Shown here in pieces: positions 26,350 through 36,797 of a stretch of 64,000 bases of DNA; position 1 is the first letter of the stretch; every line of letters starts with the position of its first letter. The notes under the pieces were generated by a model. It had not been told where the DNA came from, made no database searches, and saw only the letters and a program-made list of their open reading frames with translations. A program made the position numbers and the translations under genes. The stretch comes from Hirudinaria manillensis (Eukaryota > Annelida > Clitellata > Hirudinida > Hirudinidae), in contig CM067527.1 in the NCBI GenBank assembly GCA_034509925.1, forward strand, positions 8,994,001 through 9,058,000, given 5' to 3'.

Positions 26350-29300
26350 GGGGAAAGGGTACTTCATAGCAGACTACGCTTCCTCATAATATAATTATTT
26401 TGTGTTCGAATCGTTTGGAGAGTGATTTTTGGACTCGCGCCCTTTTTCCGACAAAACAGCATTACGAGTTTGACTTCGTTTCTTCGAATCATAGATGCAG
26501 AAATTAATTAACCAATAAATAAATCATATAATTTCCAGTTGAAATGTAAAATTTATTATTAAAACGGTATGACCTTAAATATATGACTAGCAAGTAGTGC
26601 CGTTTATAAACGAAAGATGGCCGCACTGTCGGAAACACCTCGTACTAATGCAAAGGATGTGAATAAGTTTAGAACTCATTTGGCTCGGCGCTTTCACTAC
26701 ATTTGTGTATTTATTTGTGTGGTCTTCGGACAAATTTAGAACTTCGGGAAAACGATATGACTACGAAAGGGCGAACGATCGAGCGAAAGAAAAATAAAAC
26801 AATTAGAAATTCTGAAGTTTTCGTTAGCTTGGTGTTACATTGTCAGTAGCTTTTTCCAGTACTTCCTTCTGAGTCAAACCTGACAGTTTTTGAATGTCGA
26901 CCGGGGCTGTTGAAACCAGACTTGAAGACTTTGCCCAAGAATCAGTGGAAAGTAAACTTTTCGAAGAATACAAGAATCGAATTTTCACAGATTCCAAATC
27001 TCAGGAGCAATGAAAACAACTACCATTCCTAACAATTGACAAACCACATCTGGAAGAGCATTGATTATGAGACCAATTTGAGCCAAAAAGCATTATCCTA
27101 CCCTAAATTTAAACATTAACTGCAATGAACGAGAAACATGAATATTTGTGAAAAATTAATTTTCGAATAACTCTGAACAAGGGAATTCCATTCCAATTTC
27201 CATGGAGTTCCATTTATGTTCGGATAAATGAATAAATAAATAAATGTACATTCAAATTTTACTTTACAAATCCATTTAAATCTAATTAAAGAAAGAATAA
27301 TAGCATGAATCAATCAAAACATTGAGCAAATGATAAAAATGATTTATATTGTTACATTGAACACTGTTGTTGTTATTGATTTATACAACAACGTTATTCA
27401 ATTATCTTAACTCAATAAATTTGCTCTTGAATTTAGCAATTTGAAGACCCCCGGGTCATTATTTCGATATTAACTTTGATAAATATTTAATTATATTAAA
27501 TTAAAACAATCACATTTGACTAACAAATGGTCTATCGATGCCCCTTTTTATTCATAGTGGAAATTCACACTTAAATGTAACTGAATAGTTCGAAAATTTT
27601 AAAATAATTTCTTATTTTACACTTTTTGTTGGACTTGATACTGTGCAAATAAAAGACTTACATACAAAAATATTTGGTTAACATGGTGTGCACAATTACT
27701 CTCAAAACAAAGCATTAATTTTCGACAAACGAAAATAATTCAAATATTTTTTAGAACATAACCGTGAATTTCCATGTCAAATAACATTAAAAAGTGGAAG
27801 TCATTGGCTTGAAATCAATCCAGTACCTCCGGAAATCTTGACCATTCCCCCTGGTTATTCTAAAAAAAAATTTTGTTGTCGGTAAAGTGGGAAAATGTGA
27901 TGATTCAGCCCAAAAACGTAAAATCGGATTGATAAAACTTGCAAAGCATTTTAGAATAACCAATTTTGTCAAATCTAATTGCTCGCCTTTGCGTTGATGG
28001 ATAGTAATTGTTGAAACTTTTTGCTACTGTGGCAAGGGCAAGTATAATTATAACCATAATTATAATTATACTCTCGCTGCTTATTTTAAATGAATAAAAT
28101 CTAATTCTAGGTAAAAAGTTGAATTTTTGATCTCACTGAAAATATTCAATGCATGAAAAGTAAATATTGTAATGCTGAGGCATTGCAATGAAATCACATT
28201 ACCTTTCATCCAACGTAACTGCTTATTCAAACTGCCTTGAGAAGTTTTCATGTTTTTTTTTCAATTTTTTCTTCGAAATGCAATCCATATGTTACTTTAA
28301 AATTTTAAAACACCTTAAAACCCTCATCAATTACATCGATTTTCTTGTTAGGACGCTTGAATGTCAAACAATCTCAAATATCGTTCCAGTACCTGATACC
28401 CTGGACAAGCGGAGTTCCCTGGAGGTATGAATGTTAATGTGATTAGGATTGATATGAAGAGCATAGAGTTACGAGTGACTTTATTTGCGCAAATATTCCT
28501 AGACGTATAAAGTCCATCCATCAAACAAAGGGAAAGCTTTGTTTTTAGACTAATATTAGTCTGGTCAACGTCCCAATAAAAATTCCACTGATCATATTTT
28601 CTTATAAAATTACATTACGTCACTATATTGTTATACCACTACGTCACTATGAATAGTATCCGTTATAAATCATACATTTACTCTACATTTCGTTTGACCA
28701 TTTCGTCTTTAATTGTAATAGTTATGCAATATGACAAGAGATGTATATCTGAGAGCCCTTCTCACTGAGAGATTGGTTATTATTGCGTGGAGGCATAAGC
28801 TAATGTTTACCGAGAGGTACCTGCATAAAAATATATCTAAACAACATGATTCTATATATAGTATATATAGTATTGCATTCTTACATTCTGTTAATAACAA
28901 CGATTCATGTCTATCCTTGATTGGCTGAGTAAATCCAAAGCGTAATAAATTACTTATTAATGAAGAAAGAATTTAAAATTAGCTCGTTCGAAATTGAAAA
29001 TCAAACGAGGTACGACCAAACATGGAGACAAAAGACCACGCGTCATATGCATGATGGTAGTGATCGAAACATTATTTGATTTGGGCCTTGGAACCTCTTC
29101 TTCTTCTCCAAAAACATATATAAAACCAGTTGTTCTCTGTGCTTTAATGAAGCAATGTTGTGTGTAGTGCTTTGATTTCAAGTTAACGTAAATCTCAGCT
29201 GTATGAAGCTTATTTTTCAATGGCAGTTTAGCAAAATTAGCTTTGTACGGTTGGAGTTGGACGTTGACAAAATTACTTCAACAAGTTTTCTACTGTTTTT

Positions 29301-29989
29301 TTTTGCTTTATTTGTTACTTAATATTTAAGTGGAAGTATAAAGTAAATGAAATTTCCGGAATTCCGCTAAAGAATTTTGCAAATCACTTTTTAAATGTCG
29401 AGTTCAGACGCTATGAGAAACTGACAAATGTTCAGATTAGTGGCTTAGCCAGGATTTTAAAGTCGATTGGGCAAATTTAGGTAAGGGAAGGGAATTTGTT
29501 GTTTTAAACCTAATATAAAACATAATATAGCGATTATTTGTAGCGGTTAAGAAGACCAAGGTCTATGGACAACCGCTATTTATTGTTGCTTTCTAGCATC
29601 CGTATTTACTTAGGCATATCTTAAACCCTTGCACTGTATATGAATGGAAGGTTTCGTGACCTAGTTTATTCTTCCTCGTGATTCCCGATGATTTTTTATG
29701 CAATCGTGTCCCCTAGTGACAGCACTTTTGGTGATTTCTAAACGATTCCGAGGCAAAAGCCTTCCTTCCCGATAAAAAGGGTACAGGCCTGGATGTCATT
29801 CCTCTATTCACCGCCAGTGATGTAAACTGATATATCCTAATTCTATCCTCATAACTTTAATTTCCGAAAACCTAGTTGCCCTTACATCCAAAACTCCTAC
29901 ATCTTTTATGTAGAACATCAAGTATGGATTTCAAACTTGATCGCAATGATATAGATTTGGTCTCACAGCCATATAAAATTATATCCTTA

Positions 29990-30240
29990 TCCCTATTTAT
30001 AACTGCTCTCTTTATTCCAGTTATTGGATTTGCTCTTTTTTAATATTCCATGAATTATCCAGATATTTTTTCATTTAATATTGTTTGAAAACTTATGTAC
30101 GACATTGTCCCAACTTTTATTCTCAGGAACTCCGCTTAGGACAGGTTGCCATTCTGAGTTGTATATTCTGCTTATTTCTTTTTGCCTCAACCAGCTTGTC
30201 AACCACTAAAGAATCTCGCCTTCAATTCCAAACTCTTTGT
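29990..30240 (-). pseudogene. Non-LTR retrotransposon reverse-transcriptase fragment
   Basis: The minus strand reads KEFGIEGEIL, a stop, WLTSWLRQK, then RIYNSEWQPVLSGVPE. This is the middle of a non-LTR RT, where members typically have a conserved ...W...SGVPQGS... block. Further down, ILYGCET resembles another RT-region motif in a shifted order. Stops and frameshifts show it is dead. It is a different class from the R2/R4-type elements in this window, probably CR1/Jockey/RTE-like. Confidence 0.65.
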
Positions 30241-30482
30241 TTGAAACCTTTGATGTAAAATTTGATGAAAATCCAAATGAAGCAACGATAATCGTCAGAC
30301 ATTATCAGAAGCAAATCCCGTAGGGAATTAATTATTATATTTTCCTTTTTTTCCTATTACACCAATCATTCAAGGAGTCAGTTAAATTCAGTTACATTTA
30401 TTGGCTGGCATAAAATTGCTTGCAAATTTCCTGACGCCATATTGCGAAATTTGTACGAGGTTTTTTTTGGAAGAAAAGAAAG

Positions 30483-30711
30483 GGTGGAACATCTTTGACG
30501 TGAACCTGACCGTAGGTGGCTTGTTGGGATACTCTTTGGTGAAAGATATGGTCGGCTTGAAAGTCCCATCCTCAAAGGGGGTATCTTGAGGTCCAAATAT
30601 GACAGCATCTCAGGTAATGTTGTTGTCTGTTGGTGCACCACTTACTCCTGCCGGGGAATCTTCTTGGAGTCTTTTGAAGTCACGCACACCTCTTCCGACC
30701 GGTGTGGACAT
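30483..30711 (-). pseudogene. UBE2A: Processed pseudogene of RAD6-type ubiquitin-conjugating enzyme (UBE2A/UBE2B)
   Basis: About 76 contiguous codons on the minus strand start at an ATG (30711-30709) and match the N-terminal half of RAD6/UBE2A. They include MSTP at the start, [36 protein letters not shown] and [12 protein letters not shown], ending at SKMFHP. The active-site cysteine and C-terminal half are missing; unrelated sequence follows at 30482. There is an in-frame TGA where the conserved VW of the NIMVWNA segment should be, and one-codon deletions there and near residue 8. No intron interrupts it. Lack of introns, truncation and a stop indicate a retrocopy. It sits between a non-LTR RT fragment and a truncated R2/R4-type element. 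Confidence 0.88.
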
Positions 30712-30884
30712 GTTCAATCAATAGCTTTTTTTTATCTTTCAGTTATCTGAAAGTCCTGAAACAAATTTCCTAAAGAAAATTGCACACATTAGCACCTCAC
30801 CCCTTCGGCTATTGTTTATTCTTATGACAACAGTGAGTCGCAATAATAATAAATAATTAATTAAATACGACACCACGAACATAC

Positions 30885-31315
30885 ATTGATGGATGAGGGC
30901 GAACAACCCGAGACAAAACCGGGATCAGTTGGAAGCGATTGCCACTGCCTTCGTCATAAACTGGAGTGGGGCAATACCATTAGAGACGTGGACTTTGTGG
31001 AAAAAGAAGGGCCTTTCAAGACGGTTTCTGATGTGGACATCAATAAGAAGTCTCCTGGAGACCCACAAAATTTGGAAACTCTTCAGAACCAATGCCTGGA
31101 GAGAAAGGAGAAAAAGACGTAGGAGAATATTCTTATGAAAAGACGTCATTCGATTCATTTCGAACACTCATTTTTCGTGGTTTTCTACATTATAGTTATA
31201 TAATGGGTTGTATGACTTTTGGGTTTTCCCGGGCCCGTTTGCGGATTTTAAAAACATTGTTGGGGTTTTTTAATGTTCGATTGGTTTTTTTATGTATCTG
31301 GGCTGAATAAAAATT

Positions 31316-31352
<37 letters not shown>
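30885..31352 (+). mobile_element. 5'-truncated R2/R4-type retrotransposon copy ending in (AAT)n
   Basis: The frame at 30893-31138 aligns with the last part of the 1,159-residue protein of the full element. Shared pattern: INWSG against CNWRG, a tryptophan pair 4-5 residues apart, a later SL and the block HKIW...R against YKIW...R. The 3' UTR carries CGGGCCCGTTTGCGGA (31230-31245) and AATAAAA at 31306, followed by (AAT)n at 31319-31352. AATAATAATAAATAA at about 30,842 flanks the 5' side. It is diverged enough to be a different family of the same clade. Confidence 0.8.
31319..31352. repeat. (AAT)n at the 3' end of the truncated element
   Basis: Eleven AAT units directly after the element's AATAAAAATTTG tail. 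This is a second, independent association of an R2/R4-type 3' end with a TAA microsatellite. Confidence 0.92.
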
Positions 31353-31354
<2 letters not shown>

Positions 31355-32609
31355 GTCTACCATTAAACTATATCCAAGTCTCGATTTTGACTAAAGTATT
31401 CACGCAAATGATAATTTTTTTAATTACGTGATATTTCATTGTCTACCTATGTAAATCACCAAATAGTTTGCTTGATAATTGTACAAATATAAAACAAGTA
31501 TATAACACAAAAATATATTCACACGTAATACTTTTACCAGCTTGCATTAGTCATATCATGGATGTTTTTGGCTGATGATCATGGTTATGGCAGCAACAGG
31601 GTTCAACACGTCAAGCTACAGCACATAACATCTGACTCATTCGATCAATATTTCTCAATTTCTGTATTTCTATATAAAAAAAAAACATATTTACAATTTT
31701 ATTATAATTTCTCAACAATATGTTAATTTCCAAAGCGTGGATAACTTGATTGAGTGCTTCTCGATAGAGTTATACTTTATCAGTATTGAATTCATTACTC
31801 AGCCGCGAATTTTTAAAGTAATCAAAAATCATGATCAAAATGAGAAATTTTGCTTTCATTGTCTATATTGTTTACTTAAATCAAAATATTACAATACCAT
31901 GCCTAATTGTTAGTATTTTCATGGCGCATGACAAAAAATTAGCTTCTTTGTTAGCCACCGTTACCATCAACATAATTAATTATTTCTTGTAGCAAAATAA
32001 AAGAAGTGTCGTGTTTAAATGGGTCAAAAAATTCGTTCAAAATTCGACAAAATACATCATACTGTTTGGATAAGTAAATCTTATTGAGCAAATATCTCTG
32101 AGGGGTAACAGATAATTTAGAGTAGGAGGGGAGTATTAAAATAGAATGTCAAACAATAAGAGTACGATTGATAAGCTTCTTTAAAAATTGTGCTTAGCTC
32201 TACAATCATTCACGTATCCATATCGCCTTTTATGAATTATTAGTTGTGTGATAAGTGCGAACAGTTAGTAGAATTTACATTAACAAGCGAATTGAGGCCA
32301 TAACGTGACCTGAAAAAGTTGACCTTAAAATTTGTTGTTTTGAGTTCGGACCCCTCGAGACGAAAACATTGCTTACATTAATATATGCAGAAGAAATTTG
32401 TAGTATGGGTATGGGTAGACTATGTTATTGAAACATATACAACTCCTTAAAACCATGGAAATGTGATAATTTGCATCATCCATGACTCGAAAATATTTAA
32501 ATGAAGCAACGACAAATTTCAACTTGTGATTTTTGAATAGTGAACCAGCCAAGCTGTTTTAAGAGGTAAACATTAGCTAGCAACTGTCGTCTATTAATAG
32601 CTGAAATTG
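31353..32609. other. No gene seen; upstream region of the NUPR1-type gene
   Basis: AT-rich, no open frame of note, no recognised repeat. Possible regulatory sequence for the plus-strand gene starting at 32708. Confidence 0.5.
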
Positions 32610-32618
32610 TATATAAAA
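32610..32618 (+). promoter_or_regulatory. TATA box of the NUPR1-type gene
   Basis: TATATAAAA lies about 90 bp before the start codon, placing transcription start near 32,640 and giving a 5' UTR of about 70 bases. A clear TATA box fits an inducible gene, as NUPR1 is in vertebrates. Confidence 0.6.
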
Positions 32619-32707
32619 CGCCTAGTTGCTGTGCTAAAGGCCGATAATTTTTGTTCGAGTTAGAAAGTTCGGTTTGAGATTGACAAAGCGAGGAGGTTGT
32701 TTCGGAG

Positions 32708-32926
32708 ATGGGTGATCAGTACGAGAGCTACAACTATGACTACGACAAGCACATGTTCTCAGGTAAAAGTGGAAAAGGTCGAAGCAAGAAGGAGGCCGAG
32801 ATGAACACGAACAGGAACGACCCGAGTGGGCACACCAGAAAAACTGTCGCAAAGCTCATGAACAACCACCATAACGAGATCTCCCAACGGTCAACTTCTC
32901 AGGCTCAACAACCCAACCAATCATGA
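32708..32926 (+). CDS. NUPR1: NUPR1-like nuclear protein (stress-induced small basic protein), intronless
   Basis: A 72-residue, highly charged protein without predicted fold. Residues 22-50 carry the NUPR family signature: GRSKKEA, then NTNR, then SGHTRK and AKL, matching the family's pattern of a basic GR(T/S)K(R/K)EA block, NTNR and a (G/S)GHERK-type block. NUPR1 proteins are intrinsically disordered chromatin- and partner-binding stress-response factors that enter the nucleus through the basic stretch. The N-terminus is acidic and tyrosine-rich (YESYNYDYD), as in relatives. The ATG at 32708 is the only plausible start; a TATA box lies upstream and AATAAA is at 33092. Family assignment rests on one short motif region but is quite specific. 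Expression and function in this animal are not shown. Confidence 0.85.
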   Translation: MGDQYESYNYDYDKHMFSGKSGKGRSKKEAEMNTNRNDPSGHTRKTVAKLMNNHHNEISQRSTSQAQQPNQS

Positions 32927-33091
32927 ACTCAAGGTTTTACTCGACCAACTGCTCAAAAGAGATATTTACAAACTTTTCAAGCAGGGCATTTGTTCACTAA
33001 CATCTGATGAATATATTATATCAGGGGAACATCAGTGAAATGGCTTTCAGTAAAACATGAAGATTTCAACACTTAATTATTTTCATTAACT

Positions 33092-33097
33092 AATAAA
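33092..33097 (+). terminator. Polyadenylation signal AATAAA of NUPR1-like gene
   Basis: AATAAA about 165 bases after the stop codon, the first canonical signal downstream. Confidence 0.55.
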
Positions 33098-33427
33098 AAT
33101 GCAACTTTATGGTAATTGGTGATTGATTTGCTCATTTTGATGTGTTAATTGTTTTGCTGCGAATAACATGACTTTGCTACACATCATGAGGGTGACTTAC
33201 TGATTCTGATTTGTGATTTCCACAAATGTCTCTATGTAGTTCTCACTGTTCTAGGATGTACCTAGTAAGTGCCTGGGATGTTTGGATGGGTTTGGTGGTC
33301 TCTGGTTCAGGTTCGAGTACTCAGCATAGGAAAAGGTTTAAGCTTCAGTGAAACTGACAGTTATTGCATGAATAGCCCTTCAGTCAAGCAAGCTAGTAAT
33401 AAAGTACATATTTGATAATGTGTTAAA

Positions 33428-33740
33428 GACATTTAATTATTTATTTATTTAAATACCAAGCTGAAGACCGCTAACACAAGTCTGTACAATTTACACATAA
33501 AAAGTACAACACAAGCTCCGAATGGAAAAGATAATCAGGTATATGTTAAGAAACTATTTAAGTCAGTCGCCCATTAGAGCCTTAAAACGAGAGATTGTAT
33601 TTGAGTTCACGATTTCCTTTGGTAGTGCATTAGCATGGTTTCACGATCCTATTGCAAAAAGAATATTTCACAATATTTGTTGAAAATTTACTATATCGAA
33701 GTTTGATCGGAGCACCTTTGTTTTGAGACGTATGTTATGG
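33428..33740 (-). pseudogene. 3' end of a non-LTR retrotransposon (CR1/Jockey-like ORF2 C-terminus)
   Basis: The minus strand reads NALPKEIVNSNTISRFKALM then D and a stop, the usual C-terminal pattern of CR1/Jockey-type ORF2 proteins (WNSLP...V...S...FK..L). Upstream on the same strand RSNFDIVNF precedes it with frame breaks. The 3' tail is a short TAAATAAATAA run at about 33,430-33,445. Inactive remnant. Confidence 0.6.
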
Positions 33741-34332
33741 AACGGACTCTATGCTTCTGAATAAATAAAAGCTTATTTGCTTGTAGGAAATACGGGAGCC
33801 TTTTCAGAATATTATTGACCTAGATTCACACAATGCATACTAATTTCATTATTGATAAATGTTCTCGCCACAACTAATAATTCAATTAATAATCGAATGC
33901 TTAAACGCACGATCGAGTGAACTTGTATCAGAGCAGAATTTCTCAGAGTTTTTTGGCATTAATTTCTCTGAAATTTATCATTAAGAAATAATTAAAAGGT
34001 GTGTATTATACATATATATTTTTTATTCTATATATTTAAATAAAACAAATATATAACACTTTATAGTGGAGATTTAGTTTTAGTCCGGGTCTCCTATTTA
34101 ATATTTAATAGTTAATTGCTTGGCTCGGACTGGCCGCCGTCCTTTTGGAGCGTGAATCCCTGGTTTCTAAATTTTCCTTCTGGTGGCGAAGAATCTATCT
34201 CTTCCCGCTCTTGGGTATATTACTTGTATAGGCGATTATTTAATTGAAAAATGCGTAATGAATCGTCAAAGAATTCCAGATCTGCCACTCTAGATCTTTT
34301 TAAAGTAACAAAATATTTAAAAAAATACTCGA

Positions 34333-34361
34333 TTTATTAGTGAGATTAGTAAATTTTTATT
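34333..34361 (-). terminator. Polyadenylation signals of TGS1
   Basis: On the minus strand AATAAA occurs at 34361-34356 and again at 34338-34333, 19 and 42 bases after the TGS1 stop codon. Confidence 0.5.
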
Positions 34362-34379
34362 AAACCACATTAACAACTC

Positions 34380-35702
34380 TCAAAAGACATGTGTAGCCCG
34401 CGTGATGTACTTCCTCGTGAAATTCTTATACTGCCGTGGAGCAGCTGATAACTTTTCCTCGAGTGTTCTTTCCTCATTCAAGTTTTCGTAACCTTTGAAG
34501 TACTCAAAGCATTCCTGAGCTTTGATGGGTTTAATGGAATCGTAGCATCTATTTCCAGCACGGTTGTTGAAATTCTTGAAAGCCATCGGCCTCATTGACA
34601 GCTTTTCATCGATACTCTTTTCAACTTCCCACTTTGGCACCGCATTTCTTTGAAAATGGATATTTCGTGGAATTCTCCACGAACACCCGAGACTTTCTGA
34701 TTTGTAATTTTCTGGACGGTAAAACTCAACCTGAAATGAAATTGGATCGATGAGACTATTGACCAAATTTCCATAGTAGGCAGTCAAGGTTTTTAGTCGA
34801 CCACTCATTACGTTCTGTTCGACTTCGAAAGGAATTCCACCGGCATACTTAACTAATTCTTCGACGACAGTGTTGCGAGGGAGGTAGATTGCTATGTTGT
34901 CCGTCATCGACTTGGCTTTCTCCATGATCTTATCAATATCTGGAGTCACGGCCTTCAGGCTGAAAGTGTCATTATTTCTATAAGATGGACCACCCCAAGG
35001 AGGACTAAGAAAGACAGCGTCCGCTCTCGACCTATTGTCGGGCACGAATTTTAGAAAGTCCTTATTAATAAAAACAATCTTGTGCTCGACTCCGTAGAGG
35101 CTGGCATTGTGTCTGGCCATTTGGATCTTCTTAGGATCGATATCGATGGCTATGACTTTGTCACATACCATGGCGAATTGAATAGCATTTCCTCCAGCTC
35201 CGCAGAAGGCGTCGATAACTGTGCGACACTTCAATCTTAAGGCAATGTGCCTCGCCAGTAGTTCCGGGGTCACCGAGAACCAACTTTCCTGGTCTAGTTG
35301 GATCCCGCTGTCGAATTTCGAGAACAGCATGTGCCTCGCGTGCCAATATTTTTTGTTTTCTTTTGAAAATTCATTGAATTCCTTGCGTTTAATTTTCATA
35401 TTCAGTGACTCTCCATACTTTTTATTGACGCTGAGGTTGCATTTGGAAATCGTTTTTTTCTTGCCGACGTCTTCAAATTTGAAGCCCATGTTATCGAGCA
35501 GTTCGATAGATTCGTGTTTTGTTGAATTAGACTTTGGCAGGAAATCCTCATGATGTGCTTCTTGTGAATCTTTTTTATCGTCCAACTGCGTTTCTTCAAT
35601 GTTTGACCTGGTAAAGGTAATTTTGTATTCGTTGAGGCCTCCATATGAAAATGTCATTTCGGCTAACCTCTGCCAACTGCTTTCAGACGTTACGTTTGCC
35701 AT
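34380..35702 (-). CDS. TGS1: Trimethylguanosine synthase (snRNA/snoRNA cap hypermethylase)
   Basis: TGS1 converts the m7G cap of snRNAs, snoRNAs and, in some animals, spliced-leader RNAs to the m2,2,7G cap using S-adenosylmethionine, in nucleus and Cajal bodies. A single 440-codon exon. Residues 118-150 match the region before the fold (KKYWHARHMLFSKFDSGI, then WFSVTPE). The methyltransferase core has motif I DAFCGAGGN (164-172), acidic loop IDIDP (186-190) and catalytic SPPWGG (233-238), whose tryptophan stacks on the cap guanine. The family's closing EQN...LKTLTAYYGNLV is at 295-314. The N-terminus is short compared with the human enzyme. Beyond residue 315 lies an extension of about 125 residues that I do not recognise, with two similar segments (SIDEKLS...FKNF at 363-378, TLEEKLS...YKNF at 413-428). 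All catalytic residues are present, so it should be active. Confidence 0.95.
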   Translation of the reverse strand: MANVTSESSWQRLAEMTFSYGGLNEYKITFTRSNIEETQLDDKKDSQEAHHEDFLPKSNSTKHESIELLDNMGFKFEDVGKKKTISKCNLSVNKKYGESLNMKIKRKEFNEFSKENKKYWHARHMLFSKFDSGIQLDQESWFSVTPELLARHIALRLKCRTVIDAFCGAGGNAIQFAMVCDKVIAIDIDPKKIQMARHNASLYGVEHKIVFINKDFLKFVPDNRSRADAVFLSPPWGGPSYRNNDTFSLKAVTPDIDKIMEKAKSMTDNIAIYLPRNTVVEELVKYAGGIPFEVEQNVMSGRLKTLTAYYGNLVNSLIDPISFQVEFYRPENYKSESLGCSWRIPRNIHFQRNAVPKWEVEKSIDEKLSMRPMAFKNFNNRAGNRCYDSIKPIKAQECFEYFKGYENLNEERTLEEKLSAAPRQYKNFTRKYITRATHVF

Positions 35703-36706
35703 ATTTTCAGATAGTTCTACTCTAGAAACAAATTTAACACAGTGGAACTACTGTTTCAATATTAAATCAGTTACAAGTGGATGATGTTGGTTGACGAGAA
35801 TATTAAATCGAGCTTGGATAAAAAGATTCTGAATATTAAATAATTAATTTTAATTAATTTTTTTGTTTGATTAGTTTCCATAAAAATGATTAGCATATTT
35901 TCTAAAAAATAATTTAAAATCTTTAGTGAAAATAAAGCTATATTAATTCAATCTTTGATTGGTTCAGTAATGTGAAAAAGATAAAGTATTTAGTCGTAAA
36001 ATATTTATCATGCAACACTAAGCGGGCCGTTTCATTTGGTCGAGCCTGTGGATAAAACTACATGAAAAATTAAATTTAAAACCTTAAAAAATATAAGATT
36101 ATTTATAAATGAACTTATTATTAATGACCAATAAACAACTTTTTTTTATACATTTTGCATCAATTCAATGCAGTGTAGTTCCTTTAATTTAACAATGGTT
36201 GCGTTATCCATTAATGTATCATGATGATAATTATCATTACAAAATCTTTTATGTTTGTACTTGGATCAATTAACCATTCCCCTCCTCTTCTGAAACTTTC
36301 AAGATCCCACCACTGCCAGCGAATCAATAACATTTAAATAAATAAATTACGTAACTTACTCAACCGGAGCAACTTCATGGAGATTTTTCTAGTTGGAGAT
36401 CACAGTTAGAATAGTTTCACCGAACTATGCATTGTTTACTGATGTATTAATTATATATGATTATTATTGTTGTATCCTCCCCACAACAATATGATTCTGA
36501 GAAAAATATTTTGTCAGCAGGATAATCCTTGGATTGATCTTTTCCTGGATTTACACAAATTACGTTGTATCCACCTGTTGCCACATGTACATAGAACTTC
36601 CTTTTTATTCCATTCCATCAGGATTCTGTGAAGTTCAATGAAGACCAAACTGAAATTTTACATATACTGAAACACCAGAATAGCATAAGGTAGGAATTAC
36701 TCCACT
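35703..36706. other. Intergenic, TGS1 upstream region
   Basis: About 1 kb of AT-rich sequence between TGS1 and the 3' end of RRM gene A, holding the TGS1 promoter by position. No further feature recognised. Confidence 0.5.
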
Positions 36707-36712
36707 TTTATT
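36707..36712 (-). terminator. Polyadenylation signal of RRM gene A
   Basis: AATAAA on the minus strand, 86 bases after the stop codon at 36798-36800. Confidence 0.55.
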
Positions 36713-36797
36713 TTTTAATGTCCAAAAAATGCCAAATCTAGAAAACAAAAATTATGTCAATACTTAGATTAATGTATACGTGCACACAAAGAGCACA

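Larger units (their letters stand above)
20930..29980. other. Gene-free stretch of about 9 kb
   Basis: No recognisable coding exon on either strand; open frames are short and AT-driven. A small frame at 28957-29220 (minus) contains GEEEEVPRPK but cannot be tied to a family. The only standout sequence is a GC-richer patch at about 26,060-26,400 with strong inverted repeats, listed separately. Confidence 0.45.

Noticed and set aside
28957-29220. 87-codon minus-strand frame with GEEEEVPRPK
   Set aside because: Short, no homology recognised, no splice sites that extend it.
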